Below are positions 34,523 through 41,616 of a stretch of 64,000 nucleotides of DNA, piece after piece. Origin of the DNA: Aquimonas sp044377145 (lineage in GTDB: Bacteria > Pseudomonadota > Gammaproteobacteria > Xanthomonadales > Xanthomonadaceae); contig NZ_JBILJQ010000006.1 of the NCBI RefSeq assembly GCF_044377145.1, forward strand, positions 1-64,000. The letters run 5' to 3'. Positions within the stretch are counted from its first letter, which is position 1. Each line of letters starts with the position of its first letter. Position numbers and translations under genes: made by a program. The notes beneath the pieces were generated by a model. The model was given only the letters and a program-made list of their open reading frames with translations. It was not told the origin of the DNA and searched no databases.

Positions 34523-36250
34523 TTAGTCCTTGGTGACGCGGTTGATTTCGGCGAGGCTGGTGACGCCGTTGCGCGCTTTTTTCAGCGCGCTCTTGCGCAG
34601 GTCGGGGATGCCTGAGGCCAGGGCCGCGGCGGCGATCTGCATCGCATTGCCGCCCTGCAGAATGATGGCCTGGATCTCTTCGGTCAGCGGCATCACCTGG
34701 TAGATGCCAGTGCGGCCCTTGTAGCCCTCGTTGCACTCATCGCAGCCCACCGCCTCGTACAGGGTGATGCCGGCATCGATCTCGGCCTCGCTGAAACCTT
34801 CGGCCAACAGGGCGGGTTTGGGCAAATTGATCGGCTTTTTGCAGTCGTGCAGGCGGCGCGCCAGGCGCTGGGCGATCACCAGGCTCACCGAGCTGATGAT
34901 GTTGTAGGGCGCGATGCCCATGTTCATCAAACGGCTGACGGTTTGCGGGGCGTCATTGGTGTGCAGGGTGCTGAGCACCATATGGCCAGTCTGCGCCGCC
35001 TTGACCGCGATCTCAGCGGTTTCGAGGTCGCGGATTTCGCCGACCATGATCACGTCCGGGTCCTGGCGCAGAAAGCTGCGCAGGGCGGCGGCGAAGGTCA
35101 TGCCGCGCTTGTTGTTCTGCTGCACCTGGTTGATGCCCGGCACGCGGATCTCGACCGGGTCTTCCACCGTGCTGATATTGCGACCTTCGGTGTTGAGGAT
35201 ATTCAGCGCGGTGTACAGCGAGACTGTCTTTCCCGAACCCGTCGGGCCGGTCACCAGCACCATGCCGTAAGGCTTGTCGATTGCGTCCAGGAACAGTTTC
35301 TTCTGGTCGTCCTCGTAGCCGAGCTTGTCGATGCCCAGCTTGGCCGCGCTGCCATCCAAGATGCGCAGCACGATCTTTTCGCCGAACAGGGTCGGGCAAG
35401 TGCTGACGCGAAAGTCCATCGACTTGGTCTTGGAAAGATTGAGCTTGATACGGCCGTCCTGCGGCACGCGCCGCTCGGCGATATCCAAGGCCGACATCAC
35501 CTTCAGGCGGGAGGAAATCCGCGGGCTCAGTTTCACCGGCGGCTTGGCGATGGTCTTGAGAATGCCGTCCATGCGGAAGCGCACGCGGTACTCGGCCTCG
35601 TAGGGCTCGAAGTGGATATCCGAGGCGCCGCGCTTGATCGCATCCACCAGCATCTTGTTGACGAAGCGCACCACTGGGGTATCGTCGCCGCGGGCATCCA
35701 CGCCGCCGGCCGCATCGCCCTCATCGCTGGTGTCGCCGAGCTCGAGGTTCTCCAGCCCTTCGGAATCCTCCATATCGCCAACGCTGGCGTCCGCCGCCGA
35801 CAGCGCATTCTCGATCGCGCGGTCCAGCGCATCCTGCGCAACCAAGATAGGCTCAACGGTCAGATTGGCAGCGAACTTGATCTCGTCCAGGCCGCGGGTA
35901 TTGGTGGGGTCGGCGATGCCCACAAACAGCCGATTGCCGCGCTTGTACAGCGGCAGGGCGCGGTGCTGGGTGATCAGCTTTTCATCGATCAAGCGCACTG
36001 GCATCTGCGCGCTGTCCATGGCTTGCACATCGACCAGGGGCATGCCGAACTCGACCGCCTGCGCCGCCGCGATCTGGTTGCCGCTGACCAGGCCGCGCGC
36101 GGCCAGCCAGACCGCCATCGGCTGCTTGTCCTTACCGGACGTTTCCTCGATGCCCTTGCGCGCGTCGGCCTCGCCCAAGTGACCGTCCTGCACCAGGCGG
36201 CGGGCGATACCGGTAATCCCCACCAGGTTGACGGTGGCCGGACCATTCAT
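34523..36250 (-). CDS. pilB: Type IV pilus extension ATPase
   Basis: A 575-residue GspE/PilB-type secretion ATPase. It shows an MshE-like N-terminal domain (PLVDVQAMDSAQMPVRLIDEKL), a Walker A GPTGSGKTVSLYTAL (near residue 335), an Asp box (ISTVEDPVEIRVPGINQVQ), a Walker B region (DVIMVGEIRDLETAEIAVKAAQTGHMVLSTLHTND), and the zinc-binding cysteines (CKKP and CDECNEGYKGRTGIYQV). It powers pilus extension. The pilT retraction gene is not in the window. A 209-bp gap separates its ATG (36250) from the pilA copy upstream. That gap contains a hairpin but no clear promoter I could assign. Confidence 0.97.
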   Translation of the reverse strand: MNGPATVNLVGITGIARRLVQDGHLGEADARKGIEETSGKDKQPMAVWLAARGLVSGNQIAAAQAVEFGMPLVDVQAMDSAQMPVRLIDEKLITQHRALPLYKRGNRLFVGIADPTNTRGLDEIKFAANLTVEPILVAQDALDRAIENALSAADASVGDMEDSEGLENLELGDTSDEGDAAGGVDARGDDTPVVRFVNKMLVDAIKRGASDIHFEPYEAEYRVRFRMDGILKTIAKPPVKLSPRISSRLKVMSALDIAERRVPQDGRIKLNLSKTKSMDFRVSTCPTLFGEKIVLRILDGSAAKLGIDKLGYEDDQKKLFLDAIDKPYGMVLVTGPTGSGKTVSLYTALNILNTEGRNISTVEDPVEIRVPGINQVQQNNKRGMTFAAALRSFLRQDPDVIMVGEIRDLETAEIAVKAAQTGHMVLSTLHTNDAPQTVSRLMNMGIAPYNIISSVSLVIAQRLARRLHDCKKPINLPKPALLAEGFSEAEIDAGITLYEAVGCDECNEGYKGRTGIYQVMPLTEEIQAIILQGGNAMQIAAAALASGIPDLRKSALKKARNGVTSLAEINRVTKD

Positions 36251-36391
36251 GCGGGGCTGCTCCGAGGCTTATGCGTGTCTGAACAGGACTTTACCGCATG
36301 CTCTTACCGAAACACAGCACATAAGTCGCGGCGAACAGCCGGTTCCGCGAAGAGTGTCACGAAATGCAACGCCAGGATTCCCGGCAAGCTT

Positions 36392-36414
36392 GCGCCTGAA
36401 CTATGCCCAGGCGC
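36392..36414 (-). terminator. Hairpin between the second pilin gene and pilB
   Basis: A perfect 7-bp inverted repeat GCGCCTG/CAGGCGC with a 9-base loop lies about 45 bp after the pilin stop on the transcribed strand. No U-tract follows, so it may attenuate rather than stop transcription into pilB-pilC-pilD. Confidence 0.4.
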
Positions 36415-36459
36415 GGAACCGAGTCGAGCAAAACATCAGATCGTGGAAGAAATACGGCC

Positions 36460-36867
36460 TCAGCGACACTCGGCAGGTACATGCTGGGCGGCGCCCGCCG
36501 TCAGCACGCATTCCCAGATAATGTTCTGGGCCACGCCTATCGAAGGCCGGAAATCGAGAGTGACACTACCGGCCCTGGGCGTCGTGCCGATGGTGACGAT
36601 GCCGTTCGCGCACGTGTAGGTCGCCACGTTATCGGTCGAAGGCGGGGTGATCTGCACGCCATCGCAAGCGCGCGCGTCGAGAATGTTGTTGTTCTGGATA
36701 TTTTCGGTCACGGTCGTCTTGGCGTGCGACGCCAAGGTGACGGCTTCGGCCACCCGCGCCCGTATGGTGTAGTCCTGGTACGCAGGCAAGGCAATCGCCG
36801 CCAGGATGCCGATGATCGCGACCACAATCATCAGCTCGATCAAGGTGAATCCGGTGTTCTTGTTCAC
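36460..36867 (-). CDS. pilA: Type IV major pilin, second copy
   Basis: A 135-residue type IVa pilin. Its leader MNKNTG (GTG start) is cut before FTLIELMIVVAIIGILAAIALPAYQDYTIRARVAEA, the conserved hydrophobic N-terminal helix with Glu5. The C-terminal disulfide loop is formed by CVLTAGAAQHVPAEC, and another Cys pair lies earlier (RACDGVQITPP, ATYTCANG). The GTG at 36867 follows an AAGGGGG site with proper spacing, better than the ATG seven codons upstream (36888). It shares the final QHVPAECR with the paralogue 114 bp upstream but has a different middle region, suggesting a diversified duplicate. A hairpin between the two genes probably sets its level below the first pilin. Confidence 0.93.
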   Translation of the reverse strand: MNKNTGFTLIELMIVVAIIGILAAIALPAYQDYTIRARVAEAVTLASHAKTTVTENIQNNNILDARACDGVQITPPSTDNVATYTCANGIVTIGTTPRAGSVTLDFRPSIGVAQNIIWECVLTAGAAQHVPAECR

Positions 36868-36889
36868 GTTCAGCCCCCTTGAACGCAAA

Positions 36890-36917
36890 GACGGCGGCTA
36901 GATTTCTAACCGCCGTC
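36890..36917 (-). terminator. Hairpin (attenuator/terminator) between the two pilin genes
   Basis: A 7-bp inverted repeat ACGGCGG (36891-36897) / CCGCCGT (36910-36916) is extended inward by TAG/CTA after one mismatch, forming a stem-loop. The transcribed strand continues CTTTGCG after the stem, with only a weak U-tract. It lies 64 bp after the first pilin stop and 23 bp before the second pilin start. A partial terminator there would give abundant first-pilin mRNA and some read-through. Confidence 0.6.
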
Positions 36918-36980
36918 CGCAGAATCGCACTTCAGCCGTGGCCCCGTACCGGCCAGCCTTGCCCGAAGCCTATCGGCTGC

Positions 36981-37400
36981 TTAGCGGCACTCGGCCGGGA
37001 CATGCTGGGGCTGACCGGCCGTCTGCGCGCAAGCCCACGTTGTCCCGACAGCGCCAACGCCAAGAGCCGGCGTAAACGTGAGCGTCACGCCGCCGGCCGC
37101 CGCAGTGGTGCCCACGGTGATCACGCCAGTGGCGTCTGCGCAGCCAAAGGTGGCCACGTTCACGGTTGCCGGCGCGGTCACGTCAACACCAGCGCATGAA
37201 CCGGCGCCGATGACGCCGCCCGCATTGGCGATGTTCTCGCCGACAGTCGCCTTGGCGCCCGAGGCCAGCACAGCCGCCTCAGAGACGCGGGCGCGGATGG
37301 TGTAGTCCTGGTAAGCCGGCAGCGCGATGGCGGCCAGGATGCCAATGATGGCGACGACGATCATCAGTTCGATCAGGGTAAAGCCGCTCTGCTTCTTCAT
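36981..37400 (-). CDS. pilA: Type IV major pilin, first copy
   Basis: A 139-residue pilin with the six-residue leader MKKQSG cut before FTLIELMIVVAIIGILAAIALPAYQDYTIRARVSEAAV. The C-terminus has CAQTAGQPQHVPAECR forming the D-loop, and CAGVDV with FGCADA supplies a second Cys pair. The ATG at 37400 has a GGGAG site and is chosen over upstream in-frame starts, which would give a poor leader. A sigma-54 promoter match lies about 120 bp upstream. It is likely the main subunit of the pilus used for twitching, adhesion or DNA uptake. Its product would be processed by the PilD encoded 4 kb downstream. Confidence 0.95.
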   Translation of the reverse strand: MKKQSGFTLIELMIVVAIIGILAAIALPAYQDYTIRARVSEAAVLASGAKATVGENIANAGGVIGAGSCAGVDVTAPATVNVATFGCADATGVITVGTTAAAGGVTLTFTPALGVGAVGTTWACAQTAGQPQHVPAECR

Positions 37401-37521
37401 GGTGTATCTCCCGGGAAAACAAGTTGAGTTGGGGTGCTTCAGTTTCACGCCGCGCCGGACTGGCTTCTCGCCGAATCCTTGGCCCTTCGAGCCAGCACTG
37501 CGTTGCGTGCAGAGAGGTTAA

Positions 37522-37538
37522 AGCAGCAAGCGTGCCAA
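37522..37538 (-). promoter_or_regulatory. Sigma-54 promoter match upstream of the first pilin gene
   Basis: On the minus strand the sequence reads TTGGCACG-CTTG-CTGCT, with GG and GC ten bases apart, against the consensus YTGGCACG-N4-TTGCW (one mismatch in the -12 part). Initiation would fall near 37512, giving a 5' leader of about 110 bases before the pilin ATG. Major pilin genes of Pseudomonas and Xanthomonas are known to use sigma-54 with PilR. Confidence 0.7.
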
Positions 37539-37557
37539 CCTTTGCCGTGATGCGGAT

Positions 37558-37599
37558 GGATCTAAATTACCATTAAAATTCAATGGTTTGCTTAGATCC
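37558..37599. promoter_or_regulatory. AT-rich palindrome and IHF-like site upstream of the pilin promoter
   Basis: A 42-bp interrupted palindrome (GGATCTAA at 37558-37565, ACCATT, AATGGT, TTAGATCC at 37592-37599) stands out as AT-rich in GC-rich DNA. It sits about 20 bp upstream of the sigma-54 -24 element. The plus strand at 37578-37590 (ATTCAATGGTTTG) differs from the IHF consensus WATCAANNNNTTR at one position. It may help activator looping or bind an activator; a terminator for tfpZ is the alternative. The rest of 37401-37757 has no gene. Confidence 0.45.
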
Positions 37600-37757
37600 C
37601 CAACACCAAAACTTCGGCAGGTTGTTACGCTCGCGAAACGATTGTGTCGGTGCTCACGATGCTCCGGGGTGCAGTCAATCGGCATCCGGGACTACGCGGC
37701 GAATTGTGACGCAAATTGTCAGAAGGCGGCCAGCAGCTCCGGCGGCGAACTGCAAAC

Positions 37758-38489
37758 TCAAGGATGGGAGGGATCGATGTATCGGCGCGGCAGCCCGGTT
37801 TCGGGGTCCAGCTCCAGCAGCATGTCTCCACGTACCGACATGAACGGCACCAGCCGCGCCTCAGGCGAAGCGCTCAGTGCTTCAGCGACCCTCTCGATCC
37901 GATCGGGGTTGAAGAAGCTGTCGAAAGCCTGCAGCTCGCCCGGCGTGCGCGCCCGCGCCAGCACCTCCCGCGCAGCGGCAGGCAACTCAACATAGAACTG
38001 CGGCCGGCGGCTGGTCGGCCCGCCCTCCAGCGCCTCGAAAAACTCCTCCTGACCTTCGGCCTTGCGCAAGCCCACCAAAACTGGGCCGAACATCGGCAGC
38101 CGCTGAAACTGGGGCAGCGTCGCCTTGGCCAGATCTGCCGCATCGACCTCGTTGGCGAAAACCAGCTCATAGCGATCGATGGCGGCGACGATAAACACCG
38201 GTCGGCTTGTCCAGACGGTCCACAGGCCGCCGCCAAGAAACAGCAGCTGCAGCAACGCGATTACCGCGAGGTCGAAACGCAGGGATTTCTTGCCTGCCTT
38301 GAACACGATCAAGGTCAACAACGGGCCGACAATGATGTCGATCCCCGCCACTAGGCCGAACAGGGTGTCGGCCTTGGCAAAGCCCAGCAGATGCGGCGGA
38401 TACCACAGGTAGAACAGGCCGAAAGCCAAGCCGCCGATGATCAGCAGGCTGATGGCAAGATGGATCGCAAAAGCTCGCCAGCGACTCAT
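37758..38489 (-). CDS. tfpZ: TfpX/TfpZ-type pilin accessory protein
   Basis: With the ATG at 38489 the product is 243 residues long. Three membrane helices (FAIHLAISLLIIGGLAFGLFYLWYP, DTLFGLVAGIDIIVGPLLTLIVF, LAVIALLQLLFLGGGLWTVWTS) are followed by a soluble domain with ending MSVRGDMLLELDPETGLPRRYIDP. This is the layout of TfpX/TfpY/TfpZ proteins that help assemble or anchor particular pilin types. The original context in Pseudomonas is downstream of pilA; here it is upstream of the first pilin, in the same direction, separated by 357 bp with a separate sigma-54 promoter match. Both pilins may depend on it. Start choice: earlier in-frame ATG at 38528 gives only 13 extra polar residues. Confidence 0.8.
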   Translation of the reverse strand: MSRWRAFAIHLAISLLIIGGLAFGLFYLWYPPHLLGFAKADTLFGLVAGIDIIVGPLLTLIVFKAGKKSLRFDLAVIALLQLLFLGGGLWTVWTSRPVFIVAAIDRYELVFANEVDAADLAKATLPQFQRLPMFGPVLVGLRKAEGQEEFFEALEGGPTSRRPQFYVELPAAAREVLARARTPGELQAFDSFFNPDRIERVAEALSASPEARLVPFMSVRGDMLLELDPETGLPRRYIDPSHP

Positions 38490-38787
38490 GGGTGGTCTCG
38501 GTGAGAGGGGTGGAAAAGCGTACGACAAGTCGATGATTCTGGGCAGCTGGGTCGGGGGTTTTCGACCTTTCCCGCCCGCCCGCTAGCGCAACAACTGCTG
38601 CGGCATTTGGTGCACGATCGTGTCGACCCTCCCCGGCCGATCGGACCGACACTCGCGTGCCGACCGAGCCGCCGCGCTCGACACTGCAGGCGCACTCGCA
38701 GCTAACGCAGTTGTCGCAAGTACGCGCAGCACGCTGATTGCCATGGGCACACACGGGAGCACACGTGGCCGGAATCACCAGGGCAGC

Positions 38788-39398
38788 ATTGCTGAAGGCC
38801 CACCGCGCCTATGCGCCGCTGAACGGCTTCGCGTAGGGCCGCGCGCTTGACGCACGCCGTGGCGGCGATGGCGAATGCGGTGCGCATGCAGGCGACTCGG
38901 CGACGGCTGGAGGTGGACATCAACACCGGGCTGGCCCTGCATCGCTAAGCCGCGAATACACAGATCTGCGGCTTGAACTTGTCGCCGGAGATGCTGGCGC
39001 GAGCGCGAGCGCGGCTGCGCATTCTGTAGCGCCAGCCAGGCGAGATCAGCCTGCTGTGTGCCGATGCAGAGCAACTGCCGTTCGACGACGACAGCTTTGA
39101 CTGCGTCACCCTGCCCTATGTGCTTTCGGTGACTCCCAACCCACAGGCCTTGCTCGCTGAGGTGCGGCGAGCGTGTTGTCCCGGAGGGCACATCTTTGTC
39201 CTGAATCATTTCAGTGGCGCCCGTGGCTGGCGCTGGGCCGAGCGGTTGTTGGCACCTCTGGCCGATCGGGTCGGTTTCCGCTACAGCCTGTCTATGGAGC
39301 AAACCCTGGCATGCAGCGCGTGGACCTTGCTGGAAGTGCAGAGTGCGAATCTGAGGGGCATGTCGAAACCGGTGGTGCTACGGAATTCGCCGAGCTGA
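38788..39398 (+). pseudogene. Degraded SAM-dependent methyltransferase (PmtA-like)
   Basis: After several frame changes and stops, the parts read in order as a small methyltransferase: RAYAPLNGFA (N-terminal), VDINTGLALHR followed by TAA, CGLNLSPEMLARARARLRIL followed by an in-frame TAG at 39027, then ISLLCADAEQLPFDDDSFDCVTLPYVLSVTPNPQALLAEVRRACCPGGHIFVLNHF. The C-terminal half (from 39120) is an open 92-residue frame ending in WTLLEVQSANLRGMSKPVVLRN. The content fits the PmtA/UbiE-like group that methylates phosphatidylethanolamine or similar. The binding motif VxGCGTG is replaced, so it cannot work. The 38490-38787 stretch before it shows nothing recognisable. Confidence 0.75.
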
Positions 39399-39447
39399 CC
39401 TCTTGGTGGATTGAAAGCCCGGCCACTACCAACAAACCTCGGCCACC

Positions 39448-39912
39448 CTACTTTGTCACTACCTCACGATGCATCGGCGCCAGCTTGGCGAGCAGCTTGT
39501 TCTGTGCCGCAAACGGCACGCCACGGGAATCCATGGCCTCCTGCAGGATCTCCACCAAGGCATTGAATTCGCCGCGGCGGATGTCCAGGCCCTGGTGTGA
39601 CTCGGCCATGCTGCGCCCGCTGTAAACGCAGTCGCCGCCGAGGATCACGCAGAACTGCTCAACCAGCTGTTGCTTCACGCGCGTTTGGTCGGAGAACTCG
39701 AAGAACTCGCGGGTGCGGGCGTCATCCAGCAGGCGGGCCATGAACTCGTCCATCAGCACGGTGAGGCCATCAACCCCACCGAACTCATCGAGCACGGGGC
39801 GCAGCTCCGGGTGTGCCGGTGCAGGATTCGCCTGGGCGTGCACGGCAGACGGCGCGAGAACGCTGGCTGCGGCAGCGAATACCGCCAGCAGAGCAATGCT
39901 ACGAATGTTCAT
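39448..39912 (-). CDS. Exported group-1-like truncated haemoglobin
   Basis: A 154-residue protein with a signal peptide (ALLAVFAAAASVLAPSAVHAQ) and a 2-on-2 globin domain: FGGVDGLTVLMDEFMARLLDDARTREFF, then VKQQLVEQFCVILGGDCVYSGRSMAESHQGLDI with the likely proximal His in ESHQGL, and FNALVEILQEAMDSRGVPFAAQNKLLAKLAPMHREVV. Truncated haemoglobins bind oxygen or NO and may act as NO dioxygenases; most are cytoplasmic. The ATG at 39912 has a good AAGGA site. It follows the DUF3034 gene by 13 bp, so the pair is one operon. The role of this exported form is unknown. Confidence 0.88.
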   Translation of the reverse strand: MNIRSIALLAVFAAAASVLAPSAVHAQANPAPAHPELRPVLDEFGGVDGLTVLMDEFMARLLDDARTREFFEFSDQTRVKQQLVEQFCVILGGDCVYSGRSMAESHQGLDIRRGEFNALVEILQEAMDSRGVPFAAQNKLLAKLAPMHREVVTK

Positions 39913-39925
39913 CGGATGTCCTTTA

Positions 39926-40822
39926 TCAGAAGCCGAACTGCAGGCTGGCGTACCAGCCGCGCTGGTCGTCTGCGATCACGATGTTGCCGAGGTCGACATA
40001 GGCCAGCGTCAGTGAGGCGTGCTTGCTCGGCGCCCAGGCCAGGAATACATCCCATGCCGCGTCTTCATCGGCGATGCCGAGGTTGTCGGGCTTGCTGCGG
40101 AACTCCGCGCCAAGCGCAAGATTGCGGCTGAGCAGGCTCGCGATGCTGCCCTCGAACTGCAGGCTGCGGCTGCTGCGCTGGTCGCCACCGAAACCGAGAA
40201 TGCCGAACTGGTTGGCGCGGGTGTAGCGGAGGTTGCCGTTCACCAGCAGGCTGCTGCCGAGGTAGAGCTTGGTGGCGGAGAGATAGAAGTCGATGTCGTC
40301 GTGGCGATCCGCGCCCACAAAAGCGAGCACGTCCGGCTGGTCGTTGCGCTTGTGCTGAGCGCCAAATGAGACTTGCGGCAGCCAGCTGTCCTGCTCGTAC
40401 ACGGCGTCGCCGAACAGCTTGATCTTCAGGCCAACCGTGTCCTGGTTGAAGCTGAAGCCGCGGCCGACGCCAAGCGCTGCACCCACCGCCTGGGTGTCGA
40501 ACTCCTGCCGGCTGATGCTGAGCTCAACCCGATCGTAGAAGCCGACCAGGGCGCCATAGCTGTCGAGGCTGTAGTCGGAGACATCGACGCGGGTGTAGTA
40601 GGCATTGGCGCCGATCTGATCGCGCGTGCCGTAGCCGCCGATCAAGGCCCAGGGCGTCAGCCCGCCGCCGCCACTGCCTTCAAGCTGCGATACGCCGCCG
40701 GTGAGCAGGAGTTTGCCGCTGCGGTTGGGTGCGCGCTCCTGCGCAAGAGAGGGCGATAGCGCGAACATGAGCGCGGCTGCGAGCCCGATGCGCCGGTAGT
40801 CACTGCGGAACCTGGTGTGCAT
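39926..40822 (-). CDS. DUF3034 family outer-membrane protein
   Basis: From the ATG at 40822 (AGGGGG site) the product is 298 residues, with a signal peptide (RRIGLAAALMFALSPSLAQ). Mostly alternating polar/hydrophobic beta strands follow: GKLLLTGGVSQLEGSGGGGLTPWALIGGYGTRDQIGANAYYT, VELSISRQEFDTQA, LNFRSKPDNLGIADEDAAWDVFLAWAPSKHASLTLAYVDLGNI. It ends in Phe (ASLQFGF), the usual mark of outer-membrane barrels recognised by BamA. DUF3034 members have no known function. It precedes the exported truncated haemoglobin in one operon, so the barrel may serve the same stress or gas-handling task. Confidence 0.85.
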   Translation of the reverse strand: MHTRFRSDYRRIGLAAALMFALSPSLAQERAPNRSGKLLLTGGVSQLEGSGGGGLTPWALIGGYGTRDQIGANAYYTRVDVSDYSLDSYGALVGFYDRVELSISRQEFDTQAVGAALGVGRGFSFNQDTVGLKIKLFGDAVYEQDSWLPQVSFGAQHKRNDQPDVLAFVGADRHDDIDFYLSATKLYLGSSLLVNGNLRYTRANQFGILGFGGDQRSSRSLQFEGSIASLLSRNLALGAEFRSKPDNLGIADEDAAWDVFLAWAPSKHASLTLAYVDLGNIVIADDQRGWYASLQFGF

Positions 40823-41093
40823 GAAGTCCCCCTCTTTCAATCCGTGGCTGAGCAGGCAAGCAGGCTGTGTGCCCGCACCAGCGTGTGCTACCAACTACGA
40901 AGCGATGGGCGCGGATGGATGCAAAGTCCAACCGTCTCGGTGATCCGCCGGATTGTGGGAAACGGAAACCGGGTCGGCCACCAGGTTTGCGCTGAACGCC
41001 GGCGGCCACGCTCACAGCGATTGGCGCCAGCGAGCGAAGGCACCCAGAGCACTTGGCCGATGGCCCTGGATACGTCCAGGCCCAACAAGCGAA

Positions 41094-41117
41094 ACGGCGA
41101 ACCCTTGGGCTCGCCGT
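41094..41117 (-). terminator. Terminator after the minor-pilin operon
   Basis: The arms ACGGCGAACCC (41094-41104) and GGGCTCGCCGT (41107-41117) form an 11-bp stem with one mismatch and a 2-base gap. On the minus strand it is followed by TTCGCTTGTT, a short U-rich tail, 33 bp after the pilE stop. Apart from it, 40823-41149 holds no gene and would carry the DUF3034 promoter. Confidence 0.65.
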
Positions 41118-41149
41118 CCGTGTACTTCCTCAAACCTGCGCCGGAACTT

Positions 41150-41548
41150 CTACTGCCAACAGTTCGTGCCGCTGCTGTGGGTTCGAGTGCCAGCTTGATT
41201 CAGGCCAAGAGCGCCGCAGGAGTCTGAAACCTGTCCGCCTTGGGGTTCTGATGCAATGGTGAAAGCGACGCGCGAAGCCACGTTGATCACGTAGGTATAG
41301 CGATCTGTCGCCGCCTGCTGGCAGCGGGCACCCCCGCCGACGTAAGTTCCATTAGCGGTGTTGAAGCGCTCCATGCACTGCGACATTTCCAGCATGGCCG
41401 CCTGCGCGGTGGCGCGGCGCGATTTGCGGATCTGCTCGTTGTAGGCCGGTAAGGCGATGGCGGCCAGAATGGCCACAACCAACACGACGATCATGACCTC
41501 GATGAGAGTGAAGCCCGACTGCAGTCGGCGATACGGCTGTATGTGCAT
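41150..41548 (-). CDS. pilE: Type IV minor pilin PilE
   Basis: A 132-residue prepilin with a 12-residue leader ending in Gly (QPYRRLQSG), cut before FTLIEVMIVVLVVAILAAIALPAYNEQIRKSRRATAQA. This is followed by a PilE-like globular domain with CMERFNTANGTY, a Tyr-rich strand and C-terminal cysteines. PilE minor pilins join the tip or initiation complex with PilV, PilW, PilX, FimT and PilY1, as in Pseudomonas and Xanthomonas. It is the last gene of the operon, 68 bp after pilY1. The ATG at 41548 has a GGGG site upstream and gives a typical leader. Confidence 0.92.
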   Translation of the reverse strand: MHIQPYRRLQSGFTLIEVMIVVLVVAILAAIALPAYNEQIRKSRRATAQAAMLEMSQCMERFNTANGTYVGGGARCQQAATDRYTYVINVASRVAFTIASEPQGGQVSDSCGALGLNQAGTRTHSSGTNCWQ

Positions 41549-41616
41549 GGTGGTCCCCGGTTTTGATGGATTGGAACACGGCAAGGCCAGGCAATGCCCG
41601 GCCTTGCGTCACCAAA

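Noticed and set aside
34847..36619. Antisense frame of 590 residues opposite pilB
   Set aside because: It mirrors the PilB gene and is a codon-bias artefact.
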